A stretch of 64,000 nt of DNA from contig OU696583.1 of the NCBI GenBank assembly GCA_916048095.2, positions 4,824,750 to 4,888,749 of the forward strand, written 5' to 3'. The notes beneath the pieces were generated by a model. It was not told the origin of the DNA and did no database searches. It saw only the letters and a program-made list of their open reading frames with translations. This stretch comes from Sacculina carcini (Eukaryota; Arthropoda; Thecostraca; Sacculinidae). Below are positions 19,701 to 29,470 of this stretch, in pieces. The translations under genes and the position numbers were made by a program. Within the stretch, counting starts at the first letter, position 1. Every line of letters begins with the position of its first letter.

Positions 19701-22700
19701 TGTACACACAAGATCCACTGACATCGCAAAGACGTCAAAATTGGCCGAAATCGGTCATTTTCGATACTTGTCTACACGTATGTTATTGACATCCCGAAAA
19801 CATCAAAATTGACCGAAATCGTTCATTTTCCATACTTGTGCACACGAGTTCCACTGAAATCGCAAAAAACGTCAAAATTGACCGAAATCGGTCATTTTCG
19901 ATACTTGTGCCTACGAGTTCCACTGAAATCGTAAAAACTTCAAAATTGACCGAAATCGGTCATTTTCGATACTTGTCAACACATATGTCAATGACATCCC
20001 GAAAGCATCAAATTTGACCGAAATCGGTCATTTTCGATACTTGTCTACACATATTTCATTGACATCCCGAAAGCATCAAAATTGACCGAAATCACAAGTT
20101 CGACTGACATCCCAAAAACGTCAAAATTGACCGAAATCGGTCATTTTCGATGCTTGTGAACACGTATGTCACTGACATCCCGAAAACGTCAAAATTGACC
20201 GAAATCGGTCATTTTCGATACATGACTACTTGTGCACACAAGTTCGACTGACATCGCAAAGATGTCAAAATTGACCGAAATCGGTCATTTTCGATACTTG
20301 TCTACACATATGTCATTGACATCCCGAAAGCATCAAAATTGACCGAAATCACAAGTTCGACTGACATCGCAAAAACGTCAAAATTGACCGAAATCGGTCA
20401 TTTTCGATGCTTGTGAACACGTATGTCACTGACATCCCGAAAACGTCAAAATTGACCGAAATCGGTCATTTTCGATACATGACTACTTGTGCACACTAGT
20501 TCGACTGACATCGCAAATACGTCAAAATTGACCGAAATTGGTCATTTTCGATACTTGTGCACACGAGTTCCACTGAAATCGCAAAAACGTCAAAATTGTC
20601 CGAAATCGGTAGTTTTCGAGACTTGTACACACAAGATCCACTGACATCGCAAATACGTCAAAATTGACCGAAATTGGTCATTTTCGATACTTGTGCACAC
20701 GAGTTCCACTGAAATCGCAAAAACGTCAAAATTGACCGAAATCGGTAATTTTCGCTACTTGTGCACACAAGATCCACTGACATCGCAAATACGTCAAAAT
20801 TGACCGAAATTGGTCATTTTCGATACTTGTGCACACGAGTTCCACTGAAATCGCAAAAACGTCAAAATTGACCGAAATCGGTAATTTTCGATACTTGTGC
20901 ACACAAGATCCACTGACATCGCAAAGATGTCAAAATTGACCGAAATCGATCATTTTCGATACTTGTCTACACGTATGTCATTGACATCCCGAAAACATCA
21001 AAATTGACCGAAATCGTTCATTTTCCATACTTGTGCACACAAGTTCGACTGACATCGCAAAAACGTCAAAATTGACCGAAATCGGTCATTTTCGATACTT
21101 GTGCACACGAGTTCCACTGAAATCGCAATTCGTCAAAATTGACCGAAATCGGTAGTTTTCGAGACTTGTGCACACAAGATCCACTGACATCGCAAAGACG
21201 TCAAAATTGACCGAAATCGGTCATTTTCGATACTTGTCTACACGTATGTCATTGACATCCCGAAAACATCAAAATTGACCGAAATCGTTCATTTTCCATA
21301 ATGGTGCACACGAGTTCCACTGAAATCGCAAAAAACGTCAAAATTGACCGAAATCGGTCATTTTCGATACTTGTGCCTACGAGTTCCACTGAAATCGTAA
21401 AAACTTCAAAATTGACCGAAATCGGTCATTTTCGATACTTGTCAACACATATGTCAATGACATCCCGAAAGCATCAAAATTTGACCGAAATCGGTCATTT
21501 TCGATACTTGTGCACACAAGCTCGACTGACATCGCAAAAAAGTCAAAATTGACCGAAATTGGTCATTTTCGATACTTGTCTACACGTATGTCCTTGGCAT
21601 TTCCGAAAACCTCCAAATTGACCGAAATCGGTCATTTTCGATACTTGTCTACACATATGTCATTGACATCCCGAAAGCATCAAAATTGACCGAAATCACA
21701 AATTCGACTGACATCGCAAAAACGTCAAAATTGACCGAAGTCGGTCATTTTCGATGCTTGTGAACACGTATGTCACTGACATCCCGAAAACGTCAAAATT
21801 GACCGAAATCGGTCATTTTCGATACATGACTACTTGTGCACACTAGTTCGACTGACATCGCAAATACGTCAAAATTGACCGAAATTGGTCATTTTCGATA
21901 CTTGTGCACACTAGTTCCACTGAAATCGCAAAAACGTCAAAATTGACCGAAATCGGTAATTTTCGATACTTGTGCACACAAGATCCACTGACATCGCAAA
22001 TACGTCAAAATTGACCGAAATTGGTCATTTTCGATACTTGTGCACACGAGTTCCACTGAAATCGCAAAAACGTCAAAATTGACCGAAATCGGTAATTTTC
22101 GATACTTGTGCACACAAGATCCACTGACATCGAACAGATGTCAAAATTGACCGAAATAGGTCATTTTCGATACTTGTCTACACGTATGTCATTGACATCC
22201 CGAAAACATCAAAATTGACCGAAATCGTTCATTTTCCATACTTGTGCACACAAGTTCGACTGACATCGCAAAAACGTCAAAATTGACCGAAAGCGGTCAT
22301 TTTCGATACTTGTGCACACGAGTTCCACTGAAATCGCAATTCGTCAAAATTGACCGAAATCGGTAGTTTTCGAGACTTGTACACACAAGATCCACTGACA
22401 TCGCAAAGACGTCAAAATTGGCCGAAATCGGTCATTTTCGATACTTGTCTACACGTATGTCATTGACATCCCGAAAACATCAAAATTGACCGAAATCGTT
22501 CATTTTCCATACTTGTGCATACGAGTTCCACTGATATCGTGAAAACGTCAAAATTGACCGAAATCAGTCTTTTACGATACTTGTCTACACATATGTCATA
22601 GACATCCCGAAAGCATAAAAATTGACCGAAATCGGTCATTTTCGATACTTGTGAACACGTATGTCACTGACATCCCGAAAACGTCAAAATTGACCGAAAT

Positions 22701-25100
22701 CGGTCATTTTCGATACTTGTCTACACATATGTCATTGACATCCCGAAAGCATCAAAATTGACCGAAATCGGTCATTTTCGATACTTGTGCACACAAGTTC
22801 GACTGAAATCGCAAAAACGTCAAAATTTACCGAAATCGGTCATTTTCGATACTTGTACACACAAGATCCATTGACATCGCAAAGACGTCAAAATTGACCG
22901 AAGTCGGTCATTTTCGATGCACGTGCACACGAGTTCCACTGAAATCGCAAAAACGTCAAAATTGACCGAAATCGGTCATTTTCGATACTTGTCAACACAT
23001 CCCGAAAGTCAATGACAATGACATCCCGAAAGCATCAAATTTGACCGAAATCGGTCATTTTCGATACTTGTGCACACAAGTTCGACTGACATCGCAAAAA
23101 CGTCAAAATTGACCGAAATTGGTCATTTTCGATACTTGTCTACACGTATGTCCTTGGCATTTCCGAAAACATCAAAATTGACCGAAATCGGTCATTTTCG
23201 ATACTTGTCTACACATATGTCATTGACATCCCGAAAGCATCAAAATTGACCGAAATCGGTCATTTTCGATACTTGTGCACACTAGTTCGACTGACATCGT
23301 AAATACGTCAAAATTGACCGAAATTGGTCATTTTCGATACTTGTGCACACGAGTTCCACTGAAATCGCAAAAACGTCCAAATTGACCGAAATCGGTAATT
23401 TTCGATACTTGTGCACACAAGATCCACTGACATCGAAAATATGTCAAAATTGACCGAAATAGGTCATTTTCGATACTTGTCTACACGTATGTCATTGACA
23501 TCCCGAAAACATCAAAATTGACCGAAATCGTTCATTTTCCATACTTGTGCACACAAGTTCGACTGACATCGCAAAAACGTCAAAATTGACCGAAGTCGGT
23601 CATTTTCGATGCACGTGCACACGAGTTCCACTGAAATCGCAAAAACGTCAAAATTGACCGAAATCGGTCATTTTCGATGCTTGTGAACACGTATGTCACT
23701 GACATCCCGAAAACGTCAAAATTGACCGAAATCGGTAATTTTCGATACTTGTCTACACATATGTCATTGACATCCCGAAAGCATCAAAATTGACCGAAAT
23801 CGGTCATTTTCGATACTTGTGCACACAAGTTCGACTGAAATCGCAAAAAACGTCAAAATTGACCGAAATCGGTCATTTTCGATACTTGTACACATAAGAT
23901 CCATTGACATCGCAAAGACGTCAAAATTGACCGAAATCGGTCATTTTCGATGCACGTGCACACGAGTTCCACTGAAATCGCAAAAACGTCAAAATTGACC
24001 GAAATCGGTCATTTTCGATACTTGTCCACACATCCCGAAAGTCAATGACAATGACATCCCGAAAGCATCAAATTTCACCGAAAGAGGTCATTTTCGATAC
24101 TTGTGCACACAAGTTCGACTGACATCGCAAAAACGTCAAAATTGGCCGAAATTGGTCATTTTCGATACTTGTCTACACGTATGTCCTTGGCATTTCCGAA
24201 AACATCAAAATTGACCGAAATCGGTCATTTTCGATACTTGTCTACACATATGTCATTGACATCGCGAAAGCATCAAAATTGACCGAAATCGGTCATTTTG
24301 GATACTTGTGCACACTAGGTTGACTGACATCGTAAATACGTCAAAATTGACCGAAATTGGTCATTTTCGATACTTGTGCACACGAGTTCCACTGAAATCG
24401 CAAAAACGTCCAAATTGACCGAAATCGGTAATTTTCGATACTTGTGCACACAAGATCCACTGACATCGAAAAGAAGTCAAAATTGACCGAAATAGGTCAT
24501 TTTCGATACTTGTCTACACGTATGTCATTGACATCCCGAAAACATCAAAATTGACCGAAATCGTTCATTTTCCATACTTGTGCACACGAGTTCCACTGAC
24601 ATCGCAAAAAACGTCAAAATTGACCGAAATCGGTCATTTTCGATACTTGTGCACACGAGTTCCACTGAAATCGCAAAAACTTCAAAATTGACCGAAATCG
24701 GTCATTTTCGATACTTGTCAACACATATGTCAATGACATCCCGAAAGCATCAAATTTGACCGAAATCGGTCATTTTCGATACTTGTGCACACAAGCTCGA
24801 CTGACATCGCAAAAACGTCAAAATTGACCGAAATTGGTCATTTTCGATACTTGTCTACACGTATGTCCTTGGCATTTCCGAAAACCTCAAAATTGACCGA
24901 AATCGGTCATTTTCGATACTTGTCTACACCTATGTCATTGACATCCCGAAAGCATCAAAATTGATCGAAATCACAAGTTCGACTGACATCGCAAAAACGT
25001 CAAAATTGACCGAAGTTGGTCATTTTCGATGCTTGTGAACACGTATGTCACTGACATCCCGAAAACGTCAAAAGTGACCGAAATCGGTCATTTTCGATAC
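16709..25100 (+). repeat. 68-bp satellite array, first block
   Basis: About 123 tandem monomers of 68 bp. All share the core TTGACCGAAATCGGTCATTT and CGATACTTGT; the other half alternates between a class with GTGCACACAAGTTCGACTGA and a class with CTACACATATGTCATTGACA. Sub-variants include GAGTTCCACTGAAATCGC, AGATCCACTGACATCGC and GAACACGTATGTCACTGAC. TGACCGA..TCGGTCA, CTTGTG..CACAAG and ATGTCA.TGACAT are inverted repeats. A shortened monomer (GAAATCACAAGTTCGACTG) recurs at about 17941, 18200, 20090, 20347, 21695 and 24967, showing higher-order duplication. Open frames inside it are periodic by-products of the repeat. Confidence 0.97.
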
Positions 25101-25317
25101 AACAACAACAACAACAACAAAACATGTATTTCATATAGCGCTCTAATTATCATAGGCGCGAGGAACGGCTAGCTATAAAATGTATACAATGTGGAATAAA
25201 CAAAACAGTATCGCATAAACAAAAATATAAGCAGCGATATACTATGAAGGAACAATTGAAAATAACTATGGATGAAAAAAAAATCAAAAAAAAAAATCAA
25301 ACAGTTATTCAATATAA
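25101..25317 (-). other. LINE 3' untranslated region with (TTG)n tail
   Basis: On the minus strand this ends AATACATGTTTTGTTGTTG, with about six TTG units. CR1/L2 LINEs end in short microsatellites rather than poly(A). The AGCGCTATAT box upstream resembles the conserved 3' end recognised by such reverse transcriptases. Confidence 0.75.
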
Positions 25318-28218
25318 TTATTCATCAGAGGAGACACCGAGAAGATATGTACAAAGAGAAGTGGAAAAAGACCTGTAAGAGAGAGAAGATCGAATTTTAA
25401 GAGGAAGTTCATTGAACAAACGAGGTCCAGAGAAAAAAAGAGATTTCGAAGACCAGGTGGAGTCGTTGAGAGCACGGGGACAGAAGAGACTACGTGATAG
25501 TGAGCGGCCCGGACGATCAGAAACAGTAAGAAGAGAACGGAGATAAGGAGGAGCAGAGTCGGAGTGGATGATCTTGAAGATGATGCAGCAAACCTTGTGA
25601 TGGATTCGCTGCCGTGCAGGAAGCCATCCAAGTTGGCGGATGAATTTCGAGGTGGGAGTTCTCGGTGGAAGAAGAAAAACAAAACGGCAAGATTGGTTTA
25701 TAATTTTCTGAAGCGAGCGTATATTTTTACAAGAAACATGAAGATAAAGAGAGTTACAATAGTCTAACCTGGAGAAAATTAAGGACTGTACAAGTGTGAT
25801 TGCTGTAGCATTATCAAGGAATCGACGGATAGGATAAAGTTGGCGGAGAATAAGACGACAGGAGCGAGTCACACGTGATATGTTAATTGAGAAAGAGAGA
25901 TTGTGATCAAAATGTACACCAAGATCACGAACACACTGAGATAGGGGTAATGGAATTATTGGAGGAGATAATTTGGGAGGATGAAACACAATATATTCAG
26001 ACTTGGAATGGTTCAAAAGTAGATGGCGTGATGAAGCCCAGGATGTAATATTATTCAAAACCGCAGAAATGCAATTTTCTGAAAATTTTGAGATAGGAAA
26101 GTACAGCTGTAGATCATCCGCATAAATGTGGTAAGAAATAGGAAAACGATGAAGAATTGGACAGAGAGAAGACATATACAAATTGAACAATAACGGACCC
26201 AATATTGATCCCTGAGGTACGCCACTGGAAAGTTTTACAGAACTCGAAAAAGTGGAATTAGAGCGAACAGAATAAGAACGATTAGAAAAGTATGAATTCA
26301 TCAATGAAAGAGCCGTAGAAGAGAGTCCAATAGCGGCAAGGTCGTCACACAAAATTGCATGATCGACGAGGTCAAATGCCGAAGAGAGATCCAGCAGAAC
26401 AAGCAGAACAGAGTCACCAGAGGCAAAATGATTGAAGATATCGTTCAATAGGTGCAAAAGGAGAGATTCAGTGGAACGATTAGATACAAAGCCAGATTGA
26501 AAAGGATCGAGAACGGTGTTTATCAAAGGTGATAATTGCTCGTGTATGGCCGACTCCAGCAGCTTGGCAGTGAAGCTCAGAACGGAAACAGGGCGGTAAT
26601 TACCAGGACAGTTAGGGTCAAGAGTGGGTTTTTTCAGTATTGGTGTGACAATAGCAGATTTATCAGCAAAAAATAAACCATGTAGAAAAGAAGAATTGAT
26701 GAGATGGGAAAAAATGGGGGAAAGGAGGTGAATGGAGTCAGACAAAGCAGAGAAATTAATCGGATCGAGAGGACAACGAGAAATTTTAAGTTTTTTAATA
26801 AGGCGAGAAGTATGAGCTACCGAGATATGGGAGAAACTAGACAGAGTGGAGGATGAAGTAGTATGAGTGAGAACTGTAGTGGTTGTAGGAAGTAGGGCAC
26901 GAACCGAATTTAGTTTTTGAGGGAAGAATTGAGCAAAAGTAGAAGCCGAAATAGGATTGGGAGAGGAGCTGCCAACTGTCAACTGTTTTAGAGTGGACCA
27001 CTGACGCGAAGGAGAACGAGCACAGTCTGCAAGGCGTGACTTATAAAAATCGGCTTTGGCCGTGGTCAGTGTAGAAAGAAACGAATGTCGAGCAGAGCAA
27101 AAAGAGTCCCAGTCACTAGGCGACCGAGTGCGACGCCACCTACGCTCAAGACGGCGGGACGAAGTTCGCATATGAACTAAGTCCGACGAAAGCCACGGAG
27201 GGGGACGGGTCTGTGAGCGAACACGACGAGTGATCAGTGGAAATAATCGTTCATTGATCTCACTGAGAGAAGATGACAGAAAATCAAACACAAATTTGGG
27301 ATGAAAGCCGTGGTAGGTAATGGGAGGCAAAAGAGAGGAGATCAAAGATTGAAAAATGATAGGACAGAACGACCTGTAATCACGTGCGGAAAAGATGTAG
27401 GGCCCCTTGAATGGTGCGGGAGGAGAATAGTATAATTGGCAAGAAAGGAGAGAATGATCGGAAAAAGTATTGTCGGGAGGAAATGTGAGTGTATCATAAA
27501 GACGAAACTTGCTCAAAGTCGAAGGGTAAATGATAATGTCGAGAACATGGCCAGCTGTGTGAATAGGAGTGGAATTTGATATCACCAAGTTATGAGAATT
27601 AAGAAGTGAAAGAAAATCGGACGCAAAAGGATTAGCCAGAGGATTGTCGAGCCAGAAATTAAAGTCGCCGACAATTATGAAGTTATCCAAAAAGAATTGA
27701 GAGAATTTAAATATAAGAGAATCAAACTCGTCAAGAAACATGGGTGTAGTACCAGGGTGATTTGGGCGATATACAATTAAAATTCCCAATTTTGGCATGG
27801 ATGGTAAAGATAAAGATAGCGGCAAGAATTCAAAAGCTTGTGAAGTAAATTGAGCGACAGCAAGTATAGAAAATGAAAGAGTTGACTTATATACTATACT
27901 TAAACCGCCACCGGAGGATTTGACAGACCCGGAAGAAGAGCGAGGAGCATGCAGTACGCTGTAAGTAGCAGGGAGATTAGCTGAGAAAGAACCGAAATCA
28001 GTATCCAGGAGCCATGTTTCGACCAGGCATAGAAAAGCAAAGTTATGAGACAGTAAAAGCTCGGAGATATATGGACACTTATTCCTAGCCGAGCGTATGT
28101 TGAGTAAGCCCAGCAGGCTGTTGTGCGAATAATCAGGATCAGCAGACTTGCAGAACAGTTGCACAGGAAAACCATTTGTAGAAGATAACGGTGTGGTGGG
28201 AATATCAGCTGAAGACAT
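25318..28218 (-). CDS. LINE ORF2: APE endonuclease and reverse transcriptase
   Basis: 966 residues. Endonuclease about 30-255: LNIRSARNK near 38, VETWL near 66, VGDFNFWLDN near 182, and FSDHSLLSC near 251 (catalytic Asp-His). Reverse transcriptase about 450-780: NYRPVSVLSFTAKLLE, LLVLLDLSSAFDLVDHAI (motif A), SSGVPQGSILGPLLFNLY, and HIYADDLQLYF near residue 697 (catalytic YADD). The C-terminal part has a C-x-H-type linker and ends LGVSSDE. It would nick target DNA and copy the LINE RNA in the nucleus by target-primed reverse transcription. It begins 3 bases after the ORF1 stop codon and in the same frame. No break is visible. RT signatures fit CR1/L2; an exact clade needs a tree. Confidence 0.95.
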   Translation of the reverse strand: MSSADIPTTPLSSTNGFPVQLFCKSADPDYSHNSLLGLLNIRSARNKCPYISELLLSHNFAFLCLVETWLLDTDFGSFSANLPATYSVLHAPRSSSGSVKSSGGGLSIVYKSTLSFSILAVAQFTSQAFEFLPLSLSLPSMPKLGILIVYRPNHPGTTPMFLDEFDSLIFKFSQFFLDNFIIVGDFNFWLDNPLANPFASDFLSLLNSHNLVISNSTPIHTAGHVLDIIIYPSTLSKFRLYDTLTFPPDNTFSDHSLLSCQLYYSPPAPFKGPYIFSARDYRSFCPIIFQSLISSLLPPITYHGFHPKFVFDFLSSSLSEINERLFPLITRRVRSQTRPPPWLSSDLVHMRTSSRRLERRWRRTRSPSDWDSFCSARHSFLSTLTTAKADFYKSRLADCARSPSRQWSTLKQLTVGSSSPNPISASTFAQFFPQKLNSVRALLPTTTTVLTHTTSSSTLSSFSHISVAHTSRLIKKLKISRCPLDPINFSALSDSIHLLSPIFSHLINSSFLHGLFFADKSAIVTPILKKPTLDPNCPGNYRPVSVLSFTAKLLESAIHEQLSPLINTVLDPFQSGFVSNRSTESLLLHLLNDIFNHFASGDSVLLVLLDLSSAFDLVDHAILCDDLAAIGLSSTALSLMNSYFSNRSYSVRSNSTFSSSVKLSSGVPQGSILGPLLFNLYMSSLCPILHRFPISYHIYADDLQLYFPISKFSENCISAVLNNITSWASSRHLLLNHSKSEYIVFHPPKLSPPIIPLPLSQCVRDLGVHFDHNLSFSINISRVTRSCRLILRQLYPIRRFLDNATAITLVQSLIFSRLDYCNSLYLHVSCKNIRSLQKIINQSCRFVFLLPPRTPTSKFIRQLGWLPARQRIHHKVCCIIFKIIHSDSAPPYLRSLLTVSDRPGRSLSRSLFCPRALNDSTWSSKSLFFSGPRLFNELPLKIRSSLSYRSFSTSLCTYLLGVSSDE

Positions 28219-28227
28219 TAGTCATTG
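28216..28227 (-). promoter_or_regulatory. ORF1/ORF2 junction CAA TGA CTA ATG
   Basis: On the minus strand the ORF1 stop TGA (28224-28222) is followed by CTA and then the ORF2 ATG, all in one frame. UGA followed by CUA is the best known metazoan and viral stop-codon readthrough context. Either readthrough (an ORF1-ORF2 fusion) or termination-reinitiation on the ATG could express ORF2. Confidence 0.7.
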
Positions 28228-29400
28228 GTCACATGACGAACGCAGTGGAGATACGGAAACGGACTGATCAACGCTACATTGCTCAGCTAACAGCGTCCGA
28301 CTACGCAGGGCGTTTCGGACAGCGACGAGTGAGGGACACTGGGGCGAGAACGATGAGTGATCATGCGGACGATTAGACTGACGACAGTTGACACAGCACA
28401 CTGATGACTTATCTGGACAGTCCTTTGACAGATGAGACCCCGCGCAAATGCCACAACACGTATGATTTCTTGGGGAGCAGCGGGATGACGTGTGTCCAAG
28501 ACGAGCACAGCGGTGACATCGTGCCACCCAGAAGCGGTCATACACAGGGCATGACGTCAGATCGACGAATAGACGATCACCAGCCCTCTTGATGGACTGG
28601 CGGACCGCCGGCGACACTGATAGAACTCCGAGACCAGCACCAGCGCGCGTCTTTGAAATGAAGAGTACCTTCAAGTCCGCTGGCGAGGCATCAGCTAAAA
28701 CCGAATTTTTCAGCCGAATAGATGTTGCAAGACTCTCCGGCGTCGAGTCAAGTGGGATATTGACCACTGTGACTTTCGGCTGCAGCATAGGAGCAGGGAT
28801 AGCGACCTTCACGTCATGCATGTTATTGCGAACAGATGCAGCCACCCGGTCCACCTGTTCCTGAGAGCCACACTTCAGCACGATTTTGTTGTCAGAAGAT
28901 CTTGCTGCGAGAATAGGCTCAGTCTTCAGGACCGATCTGAGCTCGTCCTGGTGAATTTTGTGTTCGCCGGCACGCACGACTACGGTATACGATCGTTTCA
29001 CGGGTGCGTGGGTGCGGTGTGGGGCGAGACACTCTGTTACGCTGGCTGGTTTACCGCAGGTGTGTTGACCGATGGTCGTTTCCATGGTCGTCACTGACGT
29101 CTTTATGTCAGTGAGCTGGCTGCATATTTCCGACAATTTCTCCGCTGGAGGAGACTGCTTAAATGAGCAAAATTCATTCTTGCAAGTTGGGCAGATCCAG
29201 AACAAGCGATGCTTTTTAATTGCATTCAATGCAGGGGTGGATAGAGCAGCGCAAGATGCGTGGAACGACTCACTACAACCCTGGCACTGTATATACGCCC
29301 CTGATTTGAGCGAGTCACCACAGTGACAAACACGGTCGGCAGAGGGAGGAGCAGCAGCAGAGGGCATGGCTAATCCCTTGTCCGAACAGGGGAAGCACAC
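28222..29400 (-). CDS. LINE ORF1: PHD finger and zinc-knuckle RNA-binding protein
   Basis: 392 residues. A C4HC3 PHD finger lies at about 25-73 (CHCGD, then CQGC, FHASC, WICPTC), a middle domain at about 200-290 (KVTVVNIPLDSTPESLATSI) resembles an RRM-like LINE ORF1 fold, and a cluster of Cys/His knuckles at about 295-360 (CHRCARLGHTSSRC, CGICAGSHLSKDC, CVNC). PHD-bearing ORF1 proteins are known in some CR1-group LINEs; PHD fingers usually read histone H3 tails. The start is the first ATG; a second in-frame ATG (residue 12) is also plausible because the PHD lies after both. The frame ends CAA TGA CTA, after which ORF2 starts in the same frame. Confidence 0.92.
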   Translation of the reverse strand: MCFPCSDKGLAMPSAAAPPSADRVCHCGDSLKSGAYIQCQGCSESFHASCAALSTPALNAIKKHRLFWICPTCKNEFCSFKQSPPAEKLSEICSQLTDIKTSVTTMETTIGQHTCGKPASVTECLAPHRTHAPVKRSYTVVVRAGEHKIHQDELRSVLKTEPILAARSSDNKIVLKCGSQEQVDRVAASVRNNMHDVKVAIPAPMLQPKVTVVNIPLDSTPESLATSIRLKNSVLADASPADLKVLFISKTRAGAGLGVLSVSPAVRQSIKRAGDRLFVDLTSCPVYDRFWVARCHRCARLGHTSSRCSPRNHTCCGICAGSHLSKDCPDKSSVCCVNCRQSNRPHDHSSFSPQCPSLVAVRNALRSRTLLAEQCSVDQSVSVSPLRSSCDQ

Positions 29401-29470
29401 ACAAGATCAACACAAAGATAAGAGAACCCACGAAAACACAACCACACACGGCGACGACTGAAACACGACT

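Larger units (their letters stand above)
25101..29470 (-). mobile_element. Full-length CR1/L2-type LINE inserted in the satellite
   Basis: Minus-strand LINE of about 4.37 kb with a 70-bp 5' untranslated part, ORF1 (PHD finger plus zinc knuckles), ORF2 (endonuclease plus RT), a 217-bp 3' untranslated part with the CR1/L2-like AGCGCTATATGAAAT box, and a (TTG)n tail. Satellite sequence CGATAC (25095-25100) is repeated at 29471-29476, a 6-7 bp target duplication. The uninterrupted satellite at 18310-18345 and 20200-20235 shows the empty site. Both ORFs are open, so this copy may be young and possibly active. Confidence 0.93.

Noticed and set aside
25564-29326. Plus-strand frames inside 25.3-29.4 kb
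   Set aside because: Antisense shadows of LINE ORF1 and ORF2.
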